A stretch of 64,000 bases of DNA from Ursus arctos (lineage: Eukaryota > Chordata > Mammalia > Carnivora > Ursidae), in NCBI RefSeq assembly GCF_023065955.2, contig NW_026622764.1, forward strand, positions 79,197,833-79,261,832, given 5' to 3'. Positions 25,113 to 37,195 of the stretch are shown here, piece after piece; the first letter of the stretch is position 1; each line of letters starts with the position of its first letter. The position numbers and the translations under genes are program-made. The notes beneath the pieces are model-generated. The model was not told where the DNA came from, ran no database searches, and worked only from the letters and a program-made list of their open reading frames with translations.

Positions 25113-25425
25113 CTTTTTTTAATACAAAAGGAGGCAGTCTGGAGAGATTTGAAGGAAACACAAAGGCACAATTAAATTATTAACAGTTCTTGATAGATAC
25201 AGAAAGAGAAGCAGGTACAGTTAAACTTTCATCTGATACAGGCTGGGATGAGGATATCTGTGCCTAGAGGCAAAAGTAAGAAAATAGGAAAATGTACCGA
25301 TTTTGCTGATGATGTATCCTAAATACATGCTTTATTTTGGTTTCCTTCTGAAAAAATTTACTTTTCCTATAATTTACACTTGTATTCCTTGTTTGATTAC
25401 AAAACAATTTTACATATGTTATGTC
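25113..25425. other. Unique DNA
   Basis: Nothing recognised between the L1 tail and the MIR fragment. Confidence 0.5.
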
Positions 25426-25560
25426 TTTGGACTTTTACAGTATTGTATGTTAGAGCAAGTTTTGGCTATTTAACAATGAGGAAATGGAACTTAAGTGACC
25501 TCCCATAGGTATATATGTAATAAGTTGAAGAGCAGGGTCATATACCCTATGTCTTGTGTT
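25426..25560 (-). repeat. MIR-like fragment, antisense
   Basis: 'aacaatgaggaaatggaact', then 'taagtgacctcccataggta', then 'gaagagcagggtcatatacc' follows the reverse-complement MIR order ('gatgaggaaactgaggc...gttaagtaacttgcccaaggtcac...'). Confidence 0.6.
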
Positions 25561-25955
25561 TCACTAAGTTTTTTAGGCATCATGTTATTGTCTTAGGGGA
25601 AAAAAACCCTGCTTTATGAGCCTATAAAGAACATTTTGACACCCTTTGATTTATAAGATTTGTTAGTTGGGCATGCATCAGATTTTCTTTAGTGCACAAC
25701 AAAATAAATTTAGAAGAGTAAGAATAATTCAAATTCCTAAAGACAACATTGAGTAAATATTTTTAAAAATCAAAATACTATCAAAGTTAACACACACACG
25801 CACCCACACACATACGCACACAGCACAAATTTCAAGATACACAGCACAAGAATTTAAAGTCTATCTCCCTTCTGTCTCTTGCTGCCAGAAGTATCCCAGC
25901 TAAACAATTATATCTCCCAAGCGAAGATATTGAAGCATGATTTCTTTTTGCTTCC
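25561..25955. other. Unique DNA with a CA-rich patch
   Basis: A C/A-rich patch at about 25791-25825 ('acacacacacgcacccacac'). No gene seen. Confidence 0.5.
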
Positions 25956-26710
25956 CTGCCCTTTATTTTTAACACAATGATTCTGTCCTACAAATTAGTT
26001 TCAACTTTTATCACTTAGCTCCATGGACAAGTGTGCTTGCACGCACACACACACACCTGGGGATGCACACACTCTTCGTTCCGTATCAGCACAGGATCTT
26101 CCTTATTTTAATGGCTATAGAAATGTGTTATAATTTATTTGACCAGTTGGACATTTAAGTTATTTCCAAATAAATCTTGCACAGATGTCATTTAGATAGC
26201 ATGTATGTCACTGGATAAATTCCTAGAAGGGGAATTATTAAGCAAAATGAATTATACATTTCAATTTTGAGAAATATTGCCAAACTGCCTGTTGTATTGT
26301 ATTAATCTCTATTTCCACCAGCAACGCATGAGAATGCATGCTTTCCTGACACCCCATTGACACATTGTGTCAGTAATTTTTTTTTTTAACTATAGGAATA
26401 GGATAGGTATGTTACATAGCTGAGTTTCAATTTGTATAAGTGAGGATGAGATTTTTCCCCACATGCATGTCATCTTCCCAATCCTTCATTGGACATTGGT
26501 CATTTCCCAACTGATTCACATGGATGCTGGACATGTTAAGAATATGAATTCCTTAACTGTTAAAGGAATTATAATTTTTTCCAGTTTTATCTTTTGTTTG
26601 TAGAAGTTTATATGCAGTTTTACTTTAATGTAATTAAACACAGCTATTTATATATTTTTGAGCCTTTTGTCATTTTAAAAAAGCTTTCTCCAATCCAACA
26701 CCATAGCATT
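25956..26710 (-). mobile_element. Ancient L1 3' end, antisense
   Basis: Antisense landmarks appear in order: 'ccttattttaatggctatag', 'ttatttgaccagttggacat', 'ttctagaaggggaattatta'-like block at about 26220, 'atattgccaaactgcctg', 'tttccaccagcaacgcatgag', 'gaggatgagatttttcccca', then 'tatatttttgagccttttgtc'. A short (CA)n lies at about 26042-26056. No frame survives. Confidence 0.7.
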
Positions 26711-29700
26711 TGAGTTGAGCTTTGCCTTGATAAGTTAACTAGTGGTATGTTTTATATAAAATGTATCATGCAGATGAAGGAATTATCCTATTGGAAAAAA
26801 AATCTATTTAAATTTTGGAGTTTGAGATAGTCAACATTTTGCTTTTTGCATGGTTAATATTCAAATGCACAGGCATTGGAAAACAGGCCTAATTGTTTCT
26901 AAAGCTATTTCTGGTTCTAAATGATAAAACCACATCTTTGACACAAACAAAGATACTTTGTTCTCATTTCCAGTAGAAACTGACAGCCTCCAAGTCATCT
27001 AGTAGTTACCCTAAAGGATCCAACTATAATTAAGATGTAGGAGATGTAGTTTACATCCCTTTGACCAGAATTAGAATTGTATTTGTCAAAATATTTTTCT
27101 TATGTTTATTCTAGCTGAAACTAGAAGCTACTTCTCATGAAGTAGATGGTGTAAAAGCATTTGTGGTTTTGTATCTTTACTGAGATTTTACAGTTTTCTG
27201 GTGATATTTCTATCTGTGGACTCAAAGCCTCGTAATTAATCATATATGTTGAAAACGCCTTTGTTCTTCATGACATGAAACTGTATTTTTTGAGTGACTT
27301 AAATGGGAGTATCTACACATAAACCTATATGCTCTTTTTATATTGATATATACATTTAGTCCAAAAAGTATACAAGTATACTGTTGGATAACAGTAATGT
27401 TTTGAAGGGATATTCTATAGATTCATGGCTTTGTTCTTTTGTGAGAAAAGATTTTCCCTTTTTAAAAAAGAAAACTATACTCACATTTCTCGGTAAGGCA
27501 ATTCTGTGTAGTTAAATCAGAGAAAGAACGTTTTGTAAGGTTTAGAGAACTCTTTCAGGAGAGACTACAACATAGACTTGCAGTTAGTATACGTGAGTTA
27601 GTATAAGTGAAGTAATTATTTAAAGTCCAAGGACTTCATGTGAATCTCCAGAGCAAGTCAAAGCATACCAAGAATTCTCAACATAAAAGAGAGGAGTTGG
27701 GTTTGTACATGAATAAGATAATCAGATTTTAAAATTCCAATGTAGTTATCTAAACAGTCCGCCCGTACCAATTGTAAATTGTATTCACTTACTTAAAATG
27801 TGTAATTCTACCCAAAAGTTCATTTGTCCCTACAATTTACTTAAATGATGTACTTTTAACCAAGATTTCAATTTCATTGATGTCCCTATAATAACGTGGA
27901 AAGTAAAATGGAAAATTCGAACATTTATCCCACATGGAGCAATATGGAAGACTCTAAATAAGAGACTTCAAATAAATACCTTTTTATACAATGAATTGCT
28001 TTGAATGAACCAAATTTCCAGTGTTAGTGACATATAAATGGAGATGAAGGAAAATCTTGTCTTTTACTTCTATTTTTATTATTACATACAGAGATAAGAT
28101 TTTAAACAACAGAAGGAATAAAATCAAATATTTCAGAAAAATAGAAAGTTTTGAGGAGTAATTGTATGTGGCATTGTTTATCCATGAGTATGATTTGGTA
28201 GGTCTTTCAACCCAGGTGGGAAAAGCAGGAGAGCAGCCCTGTGGGTGGGAGTGTGGGGTAGAGTGGGTGGGTGATTGGCACCTACAACTCCCAGACATAT
28301 CCTGTGCAGGATTTAATACTGTAAGTGTGATGGAACTTCACTTTAACATTCCATAGCAGAGTGTAGCTTTGACATAAAGTGACTCTACCTTCGATCCACA
28401 GCAAGATGGTTAATTGCAAGTACAGAAGAACCCTATTAGGCAGTACTTCCTTAGACGATGACTACGGAGTAGTTTACCTGCCTCTTGGCCACAACTTTTG
28501 TAAGCGAAAGGCCGCCTAACTCCCTAAAGTTGGCTAGTATCCATTGCTTGCTTCTAAGCCAGTGCATTTCTTCTGCTCAATTTCCCAATTAAATCTGATC
28601 TTTCTTTGGGATCAAGTAAGTGAGCTGTAAGTAATAAATAAAAATACTAGCTAGAGAACAGGTGGATAGGTAGTGAAGGTAAGAGTTTGCCTGGAAGGAA
28701 GAGAAAGAAAATACAAACATATTAAGAGTCTCTAAAAAGTTAATACACATTGAATGTGAATGTAACTACTCATTTTTTTAAAACTGTGACTCTATCTAAA
28801 ATAAAAGAGATGCTTTTCTGTGTGACTTTGGGATAATTATCTTTTATTTAAAAAAAAATCAAAATCTGTCCATGCGTTCCCAAGAACATGTACTTTGGCA
28901 ATTAAATGCAGCAGTAGGGCTATCAGAATGGGAAGTATTTTAGCAATTATTAGTTCATAAAATAAACTTGATTTCTTTTTGAGTCAAGTTCATATGTTTT
29001 AAGTGGGATATGCATGGAGCACTTTACTGTGGTTTACAAAAAAACTATTTCATATGGGAATCTGATCTCCATCAAAGCATTAAATCCTAGTCAATCACTA
29101 AAACCACTAGATCTCAATCACGACATCACCTTTTAGGTTTACAGTTCTTCCTCCTATGTTGGAGGTTCTCAGAATAACAAAGTTTTTCAACTAGATCCAG
29201 GAGAACTATGGAGGTCCTCATGTCAGACAGGTAGGTAGCAGAATTTCAAAAATCACATTTGGACAGTCAGGTGCCTTTCTCAGTTTGCTACATAAATTTG
29301 CCACAGCCTAACAAGTCTACCATTTTATGTTGCAACCATGTAAGTTATATACTATTTTCCAAACTGAACTTTTAAGAGTAAAAGGGACACCGATAATAAG
29401 GATACCAGGAAAACAAACATAATCTGGGCCTATTTCAGGCTAACTGGAACTTAATGGCCACCTTACCAGGGAAGTGTTAGGGTCCTTTGTCTGCTTCTAT
29501 TTCAAGAATGCAAATATTGACTTTGAAATTTATATTGATTAAAGCAGGAAAAACATTACATCTCAATTTCTTTTGATGAAATGTGGATACACCATTTAGA
29601 ATGATGGCTCACCCTTTCATGTCCTATGATCTACCAATCTCATTACCACTTTTTAAAGCTGGTTCGTACAGAGAAAACCCAAAACACCACTTGTTTTAAT

Positions 29701-29835
29701 ATTGTAAATAAAAGACTTGAAACAGGGTAACAGGATCTCTGAAAAGCCAGGCCTTAAAAGGCATAAAATTGCAAGTCATTGTAATGTTGATCTTTATCCC
29801 CAAGATGATTTTGATGATGATAAGGTTTGTTATCA
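26711..29835. other. Unique AT-rich DNA, no gene seen
   Basis: About 3 kb in which I recognise no repeat family. The segment 28190-28340 is GC-richer and gives short overlapping open frames on both strands (28162-28356 plus, 27984-28298 minus); neither has a recognisable motif. Confidence 0.45.
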
Positions 29836-29839
29836 TTCC

Positions 29840-30070
29840 TTGGATGAGTGCTGTATGCCAGGTGTTTTGCTATGTGCTTTTCATATATTAACTTTCCTCG
29901 CCTATCCAACATCACTCTCTATCTGTCCAGATTTGCTTTATTCTAAGAAGAAAAATCAGTCATAGATAAGTTTGATTGATTTGTTTAAAGAAGCCCAGCT
30001 AGTCACCCAATGGAAGCTTCTGTGTTCAAACTGGGATACAATTCCAATCCCCATGCTCTTCTTGAATAAG
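29840..30070 (-). repeat. MIR-like fragment, antisense
   Basis: 'gagtgctgtatgccaggtgt' followed by 'tttgctatgtgcttttcata' is the reverse-complement MIR tail. Further on, 'cagctagtcacccaatggaa' then 'gtgttcaaactgggatacaa' matches its 'cacacagctagtaag...gggattcgaacccagg' part. The usual middle is altered by insertion. Confidence 0.65.
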
Positions 30071-30615
30071 CTACAATACCTTTATGTCATCTTTCTTAGG
30101 AATTTTAGGATTCCTCCTGACATAGTACTGTGGTCAGCCTTGTTCCCACTGCTGACTTTACATTAAGGAATTAGTGGAGACATTTGAGGCCATCAGGAAA
30201 CAGAACATGATGTACATTTGCCAATGTGTAAAGAAGGAAAATGTCCACATTACTAGCAAAATAATAAAAGCCACGTGTACCTAATCCACAGCAAATAATA
30301 TTGACCGGAGACAATAAACCGTGGGAACTGACATGGGATTGGAAGATAAGAAATTCTTAGTAACTGCTTTGTCAATGCCAAATGCCCCATGAACTCCTCT
30401 TTGCAGCCCAGTAATAAGGGGCTCCTCTACCCTGCCACCTACCAGGCAGTCACATGAGGAGAGATGGGAGGTCTACCCAGTACACGTTCCATAGCAGGCA
30501 CCAGAACACCTACGTGCTGGTAAATATCTGTTAATTGCAAGAAGGACCTAGAATTAACTAAATCAGGGCATTAGTCAAATGGATAGGAGTATTTCCCATC
30601 TGCAAGGCCTCTTTT
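30071..30615. other. Unique DNA
   Basis: Nothing recognised. Confidence 0.5.
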
Positions 30616-30795
30616 TTCATTAAGTTAGTATTAATATATGACTATTATCATTTCCATCTCTCAAATCAGAAAACCAGGCACAGCAATGTTACTAATTAGA
30701 TCACACCCTTTCTAAGTGATATAATCAATTAAAAGATCTGGGTATTTTAATTTGAATAAGACTGTAGGCTTAAGTACTATGCCCCACTCTGCTTT
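30616..30795 (-). repeat. MIR-like fragment, antisense
   Basis: 'tatgactattatcatttcca' then 'aatcagaaaaccaggcacag' then 'tgatataatcaattaaaagatctggg' follows the antisense MIR order. Diverged. Confidence 0.55.
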
Positions 30796-32176
30796 TACTA
30801 AATTCTACAAATAAAAATTTAATTTGCAATACTGAAGAAAAATCATTAAAGTACAGATATGTTCGATTTTTAAAATGAAGTGCTTCTATTATTTCAATCC
30901 ACATTATTATAAAGCTATATTTAAAAAAAAATTATCTTCAAAATGTTAACAAGGTTGCCCAAGGTCTACTCCTTAAATGACCTGAGCTAATCATCCTGCT
31001 TGGCCACTCCCTGACATCTCGATTTCAAGAAATAAAAGTTCTAGATGAAAACACATATTGAAAACATGTGCTGAAGTGGTGATTGGAAATCAGGCATATT
31101 TCACTTCATCAGCTACACGAAGTATCAGGGATTATGTGATGTTTCTACGTACACCTTGTCCTGATAGAAATAAAGTTGCATTTTTACCTATATTGTGATT
31201 TTACGAAAGGATCACTATTTGTCTTCCTCTCTACTCTCAGCTTCATTCTAGCAACTAATACTAATTACAGGAAGGTTGAATCGCCATCACGTGTGATTAA
31301 CTTCAATGGCGTCCCTTTCTCCTCCACTTCAGACATCCTCTCCTTTCATGGAGTTCTTCTCAAGGCCACTTAGGACATCGGTGACACCTACAGAGAATAC
31401 TAAAACCAAACTCATTATGAAAAGTAGTAGGGAGAGCCACTGTAGACAGGAGGAGGCATCTGGGGAAACCCAACAATAACAACAAAGGTAGAGCTGGAGC
31501 AAATGAAGATTGCAGCTGTGTCCCTACATCCCTTAGCACTATGGGAAAGATGAAGTAGGAAATGCTTTAAAAAAAAATTACACCGAATTTTAAAAAATTG
31601 TTTAACACTGTTTAATCCTGTTTAAAGCATACGAGAGAGTATCATTAAAAACTTCTCGAGAAACAGCTGTGTTTTGATGCTTTGCTACTTAGAAATGTAA
31701 CAATGGAAGATGTAGGGTTGGAAGGGTTTAGATTTCATGTGAGCATTCAGGGTAAAGAGAGCGGAGCACTGGGATAAGGCACAAAGAGAAGCTGGAGAGA
31801 GAGACAGCAAGAAGATGGCGGACTTGGTATGACATGCCAACCTTAGTGGGCTCAGCTACCACCCTGAAGGGCAGCTTCTGAGTCAGACGACAGGAGAAGA
31901 ATGAGACACAGCTCAGTCCCTACAGATTCAGTGAGGACTTGGTCTCAGTTCTGAGATTCAGAGGTAAAACCGGTACTGCTGTGCTCTCTGTGGGTGGGTT
32001 CTGGCACTTGGCTAACAGCAGAAGAACTACTGCATAGGGGAGAGAGACAAGACTTGCCCCAGGGCTGTATATAGCCAAGGTGTACTTGAAAGTAAATCTG
32101 TCTTCATAAACCAGTAAGAAAAAACAAACTTCACTCATAGTGGGCAAGTTAAAACTAGACTTTTATCTTTTTATTT
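30796..32176. other. Unique DNA, no gene seen
   Basis: About 1.4 kb with no recognised repeat. It contains an isolated 'aagatggcgg' (YY1-like core) near 31815 in a purine-rich stretch. Short open frames at 31176-31373 and 31920-32147 show no known motif. Confidence 0.45.
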
Positions 32177-32191
32177 TCACATCTTGCTTTA

Positions 32192-32366
32192 TTTTTAAAA
32201 GACTATTTGAGAGACAGAGAGAGAGTGAGCAGGAGGGGCAATGGGAGAGGGGGAGAAGCAGACTCCCCACCGAGCATGCAGCCTGATGTGGGGGCTCGAT
32301 CCCAGGACTCAGAGATTGTGCCCGGAGCCAGTCAGATGCTTAACCAACTGCGGGGTGAGGCGCCCC
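32192..32366 (-). mobile_element. CAN-SINE, minus strand, damaged head
   Basis: The body ('gacagagagagagtgagcag', 'agcagactccccaccgagca', 'cgatcccaggactcagagat') reads as an antisense SINE, but the head at the right is rearranged to 'ctgcggggtgaggcgcccc' in place of 'ctgagccacccaggcgcccc'. The TSD 'tcacatcttgcttta' (32177-32191) and 'tcacattttgcttta' (32367-32381) has one mismatch and fixes the ends. Confidence 0.93.
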
Positions 32367-32381
32367 TCACATTTTGCTTTA

Positions 32382-32700
32382 ACGTCATTTTGTCTTGTAA
32401 TGGAAATGTATATATGTTTTATCCATATTTGCCTTTATATTTAATAAACAGCTATTTTTATATAGGTAAAACACTTTGAATTTTAGTAAACTATGACCAT
32501 ATAAAGGACGCTTTCTCAGAGCACTGCTTTTGTCTGTCAAGCAGCTACGTCATTTAGTGGAAACTAAGCCAAACTGTAGCCATAAGCACAAGCATGGTAC
32601 TCCAATATATATGCTCTTTGAATGCATATTAATCACATATTACACTCTCAAATGGCTACTTGGACCAAGCAAGTAATACATGAATGAAACGAGCCAAGAT
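32382..32700. other. Unique spacer between two SINEs
   Basis: No gene or repeat recognised. Confidence 0.5.
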
Positions 32701-32720
32701 AAGAAAAATCATAATTGTTG

Positions 32721-32919
32721 GGGCGCCTGGGTGGCACAGCGGTTAAGCGTCTGCCTTCGGCTCAGGGCATGATCCTGGCGTTATTGGGATCGAGCCCCAC
32801 ATCAGGCTCCTCTGCTATGAGCCTGCTTCTTCCTCTCCCACTCCCCCTGCTTGTGTTCCCTCTCTCGCTGGCTGTCTCTATCTCTGTCAAATAAAATAAA
32901 TAAAATCTTTAAAAAAAAA
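32721..32919 (+). mobile_element. CAN-SINE, plus strand, 20-bp perfect TSD
   Basis: Head 'gggcgcctgggtggcacagc', then 'tgatcctggcg', 'agcctgcttcttcctctccc', and a (AAAT)n/A-rich tail. The 20-base TSD 'aagaaaaatcataattgttg' is identical at 32701-32720 and 32920-32939; the leading A residues may overlap the tail. Perfect TSD and a near-consensus body suggest a recent insertion. Confidence 0.97.
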
Positions 32920-32939
32920 AAGAAAAATCATAATTGTTG

Positions 32940-33816
32940 AAATCTATGGTAAACTGATGTGTACTTGCCATGGCTAAAAGGACTCGACTCCAGAAGATTT
33001 CTTCCCTGTAGAAAGTGAACTCCATGTTGGCAAATCCCACAATTTTCAAAAGCCAGGTTACATGAAATTTCCCGATTTTTAAAAGTTATTCAATTAAAAA
33101 ATACTACAGAGGTAAAAACAAAACAATACCACTCACAACAGTCATTGCAATAGAAATACATCTGCTGAATGAATTTGGCTTACAGGCTGCCAGTTTATGA
33201 CTTCTGATCAAATTTTTGAAATTATCTTTGGGAGGGTGGGGAGGGGAAGACTCAATTTGAAAGGAGCCACATGTAGTTTTGCAAGAGAATTTGTAGACGT
33301 CAAGTATGCACTCAGAACATTGCCCAAGGGAAAACGAAAACTAAAATAAGACACATTAAGGTTAATACTCAAAGGAAGGAAAAGTCACTCCTTTGCTATC
33401 ATGCAGACGTACATTCACACATGATTGCTGGCTGTAAGACCAAATCAGTCTGTGAGACTAAACCAGAAAAAGTAAAAAGAATATAAACAAGCAAAAATAA
33501 AAGAAATATAAAAATCTTTCAATTTCTCATAGACAAGGACTAGAAATCCAATGTCAATAAAAACAAACAAACAACCCCACCAAACAACTTCCCTAGGTAT
33601 TACCTGGCAAACATGGGCATTAATCACAGTTTCACACTAAACTGCAGATTTTATAGCAGTATTTCCTGCAATAAAACTTGCTTAGTCTTAGCGCTAGTTG
33701 TAATTTATGTTTTGTTTAGATGAATTCATGAGTTCTCTGTACCTAAATTTAATTAATGAATGAAAATAAATAGTTTAGCTTATGTGCTTGCTTTGAAAAA
33801 TAGATATAAATAAAAG
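32940..33816. other. Unique AT-rich DNA
   Basis: No gene. A short G-rich patch occurs at about 33230-33247. An open frame on the minus strand (33445-33627) is Phe/Tyr-rich and incidental. Confidence 0.45.
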
Positions 33817-33828
33817 GTAATAGTACAT

Positions 33829-33980
33829 GGGTGATGGACACTGGGGAGGGTATGTGTTGTAATGAGCACTGGGTATTATATAAGACTGATGAATCACAGA
33901 CTGTATCCCTGAAACAAATAATACATTACATGTTAATTAATTGAATTTAAATTAAAAATGTTTTAATAAAAAAATAAAAT
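33829..33980 (+). mobile_element. L1 3' end, 5'-truncated, plus strand, with TSD
   Basis: 'gggtgatggacactggggag', 'aatgagcactgggtattata' and 'aataatacattacatgttaa' are the sense L1 3' UTR, ending in an A-rich tail. The TSD 'gtaatagtacat' is identical at 33817-33828 and 33981-33992. Confidence 0.93.
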
Positions 33981-33992
33981 GTAATAGTACAT

Positions 33993-35794
33993 TTAAAACC
34001 ACATTTTGCATGGTAAGTATGTCCTATCTACTGGTGAGTTGATTACCAGAAAACATAGCAGGTGCCAATGGGGAATGTAAATATAGTTATTGACCTACTG
34101 TGTCAGTGACAAGAGATTAGTCTTTTTTTCCAGGAGGTTGTAATTAGCCTTGCAGAAAATATTCATTCCATACCAAATTAGACTACACATTGTATTTCTG
34201 TCACTGAATGTTTTCCTTGATGGTTGTCTGAGTAAAACAAATTGGATGTAGGTTGAAGGTATATCATTCAGGCACCTTCTTTCAAAAGTAATTAGGGTCT
34301 TACTCACTTGAAACCAGATAACTACATTTAATGTAATCTTAAAAGGGCCCCTAAGGATTGTTTTCCATTGGTAAATGAATGAGAAGTGGAACAAATTGAC
34401 TTTCATGATCACTAAAGTTTAGAAGAACTAGGAAAAGAAAATAATGCTGAATCGAAAATTTAGTCTCATAAGACTAATAAAGGTAAAATACTTTTTTTCA
34501 TTTATTCTCCTGTAACCCCCAAGGGATTTTTGTCCAGTGAAAGTGGCACATGGAAGGATGTTCCACAAAGACTCATTCAGTGATCAGCTCAGCATGGTTC
34601 CACACTAGACCTCCAACCAAATGAGAGCTAGACACTCATCCCCTTGGCTTCAATTCATTTAGGAAAAAAAGTGTATCTTTGGATAGCTCACTGTACTCCA
34701 TGCTAGCACACCAGGATGATAAGACTTCATTCCTGACTCAGAATATAGGTGGAGACCCATCACTGTCTGACCTAAACCAGGCCACCTGTAATTAGAAAAT
34801 AAATTCACTACCAGACCAAGAACTAGGTTAGTAGATACACAAAGATTTTAGGAGTAACATCATAAAATTAGAACAGAGGAGATCTTGAAGGGAAAAAAAG
34901 GGTTTGGTAATTATTAATGGGCAGAAATGCTAATGATTTTAAAAATTCAGCAATTTTCAGAAGAAATCTTTCCCCAATTTCAAGTATTTCTAGAAAATGA
35001 ATCTAGATGCAGTTTTGAATAGGTTTGTATACCAGAAAACATAATTATATTTGATTTTTCTTATTTTTCTATGTCCAGTGTAAGAAAAAAATTGTACTAA
35101 ATCACTGCAGGTACTGTCTAATTAAGTCATATTCAACAATATATTTTAGTCTTCGAATGTACCCTACTAAAAGAAATACAATTTTTGAATCAAATAAAAG
35201 CTATTTTAAATTTCACTCTGCCAATTTCTAAAATGTATTCAGAAATTTATATGAAAATTATTTCAATGGCCACCGTGCTTAAATCTCTTATTTTAAAATA
35301 TACATTTTCTTATTAAATCTATTTATTTGAATTTTAATTAACATTTGAATATGTTAATTTGTAAAGATACTTAAATATGCCAATGCTCCTATTTCCTTCC
35401 TCTGGGTGGGTATTTGAAACACATTTCTGTAAATTTAAAGGACCCTTTAAACTTTGAAAACATAGCTATTATTTTGTACTTTCAAAACTTGGTGTTGCCT
35501 ATGACCCTTTTTAACTGAATGTCTTCTAAGCAGTAAGCCTGCCACACTTCACCCATGTAATGGACACCCTGTGGATAAAATCATAATGCTTCATCTTCCT
35601 GACAGCATTCTCTTCTCTCCTGAGGGAACTTCTAATGGGATGACTCTGGTGTCTTGAATGTTTCTTTCAATTTCCTTCATATGATACACAGCCTATTCTT
35701 ATTATGCTTTTTTTTTTTTTTTGTAAAAATTCTGATCTAGAATTTGGCCTACTGTAGTGTATTGCTTATAGGACTCTCTTTTCAGCAACTTTGA
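33993..35794. other. Unique AT-rich DNA, no gene seen
   Basis: About 1.8 kb. A minus-strand open frame of 105 codons (34095-34412) shows no motif and has no promoter or splice context that I can support. A T18 run lies at about 35709-35726. Confidence 0.45.
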
Positions 35795-35884
35795 ACAGAT
35801 TATTGAGGTTTAATTGACATACAATTAACCACACATGTTGAAGGATACAATTTGATAAGTTCTGAGTATGTAAATAAACATGTA
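35795..35884 (-). mobile_element. Old L1M 3' UTR piece, antisense (left part)
   Basis: 'tgaggtttaattgacataca', then 'attaaccacacatgttgaag', then 'gatacaatttgataagttct' is the antisense L1M 3' UTR. It continues to the right of the LTR at 36560. Confidence 0.75.
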
Positions 35885-36545
35885 TTGGTCAAATTCTAAA
35901 AAGATATGTTGAAATATTTGTTTCTTCAGGATGTGACCTTATTTGGAAATAGGGTAACTGCAGATGTAATTAGTTAATATGAGGTCGTATTGGAATTCCA
36001 ATATGACTAGTGTTTTATGTTTTTTTTTTATGTTAGTCACCATACAGTACACCATTAGTTTTTGATGTACTGTTCCATGATTCATTGTGTATAACACCCG
36101 GTGCTCCATGCAATACCTGCCCTCCTTAATACCCATCACCGGGCTAACCCATCTCCCACCCCCCTCCCTTCTGAAACCCTCAGATTGTTTCCCAGAATTC
36201 ATAGTCTCTCATGGTTCGTCTCCCCTCTGATGCCCCCCCCCTTCATTTTCCCCTTCCTTTAAGAAGTGGGAACTTTGGAAAAAGACACAGATGCAGGGAA
36301 GATGGCCATATGAAGATGGAGGCAGAGACTGCAGGGATGTTGCCCCAAAGCCAGAAACACCCAGGACTATTACAGACTGGAAGAAGCAAGGAAGGATCCT
36401 CCCGTAGAGACCTCAGAGGAAGCATGACCCTGGAACACATTGAGTTTGAACTCCTAGTCTCCAGAACTGACATCATAAAATTCTGTTACTTTAAGCCAAC
36501 CAGTTTGTGGTAATTTATTATAGTTGCCCTAGGAAACTAATAAAA
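35885..36545 (+). mobile_element. MaLR (MLT1-like) LTR, split by an L1 tail
   Basis: Left part: 'atatgttgaaatatttg', 'gatgtgaccttatttggaaa', 'ttaatatgaggtcgtattgg'. After the inserted L1 tail (about 36019-36260) it resumes with 'aagaagtgggaactttgg', 'gacctcagaggaagcatgac', 'agtctccagaactgacatca' and ends 'accagtttgtggtaatttat' / 'gttgccctaggaaactaata'. Non-coding; the poly(A)-signal position is decayed. The LTR itself interrupts the L1M at 35795-37195. Confidence 0.75.
36019..36260 (-). mobile_element. L1 3' UTR tail inserted in the LTR, minus strand
   Basis: Antisense L1 3' UTR: T-rich start, 'tatgttagtcaccatacagt', 'cccggtgctccatgcaatac', 'cccacccccctcccttctga', then 'tgccccccccttcattttc', where similarity ends. 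The LTR is continuous across it, which proves insertion; I could not settle the TSD. Confidence 0.87.
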
Positions 36546-36559
36546 TTTGCAATCAGGAA

Positions 36560-37195
36560 ACTGACAACAAAAATAGCAAACAAATGCATCACCTCAAAGA
36601 GTTACATGATCCCCTTGCCATTGACATTTCCCTAACACTCACCCCATCCCCATGAAACCACTGAACATTTTTCTGTCATCCTAGATTGCATTTTCTACAA
36701 TTTTACATATATTTTACATAAATTTATAAGAATTCTAGAATTATATGAAATATAGACATATGGCATGCACTGGATTCTTTCAGCGTAATTATTCTGAGAC
36801 TCATTCATGGTGTTGTTCATTCACGTGCACATTCACTTGTTGCTCCTTTGTGTTAACAAACAGTATTCCATTACATGACTTTACCACCATCAGTTCATTC
36901 ACTCACCTGCTGACATACATTTAGATGGTTTACAAAATCCTGGCTATCCGAAATACACCAGCTATATACATCATATGAGTGTACAAATATCTCTATGGAG
37001 TTACACTTTCACTTCCCTTGGGTAGAGAGACCCCTAACTGTGGAATCACTGGGTCACAAAGCAGGTAAATGTTTACATTGTAAAGCAACTACCAAACTGT
37101 CTTCCCAAATGTATGAGAATTCCAGTTCCTCCACACCCTTGTCAACACTCGGTATGTGTATTAATTGTTCTTGGTTATTTTCTGTATATTATGAC
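36560..37195 (-). mobile_element. Old L1M 3' end, antisense (right part)
   Basis: Continues the piece at 35795: 'catccccatgaaaccactga', 'attgcattttctacaatttt', 'cagcgtaattattctgagac', 'tcattcactcacctgctgac', 'cttgggtagagagaccccta', 'aactaccaaactgtcttccc', 'agttcctccacacccttgtc'. No intact frame. Confidence 0.8.

Noticed and set aside
31805..31830. 'aagatggcgg' as a possible L1 5' start or gene start
   Set aside because: Isolated motif; the flanking sequence does not match an L1 5' UTR and no long frame follows.
32721..32800. tRNA-like sequence at SINE heads (here and at the other SINE copies)
   Set aside because: These are SINE heads derived from a tRNA, with TSDs and A-rich tails; not functional tRNA genes.
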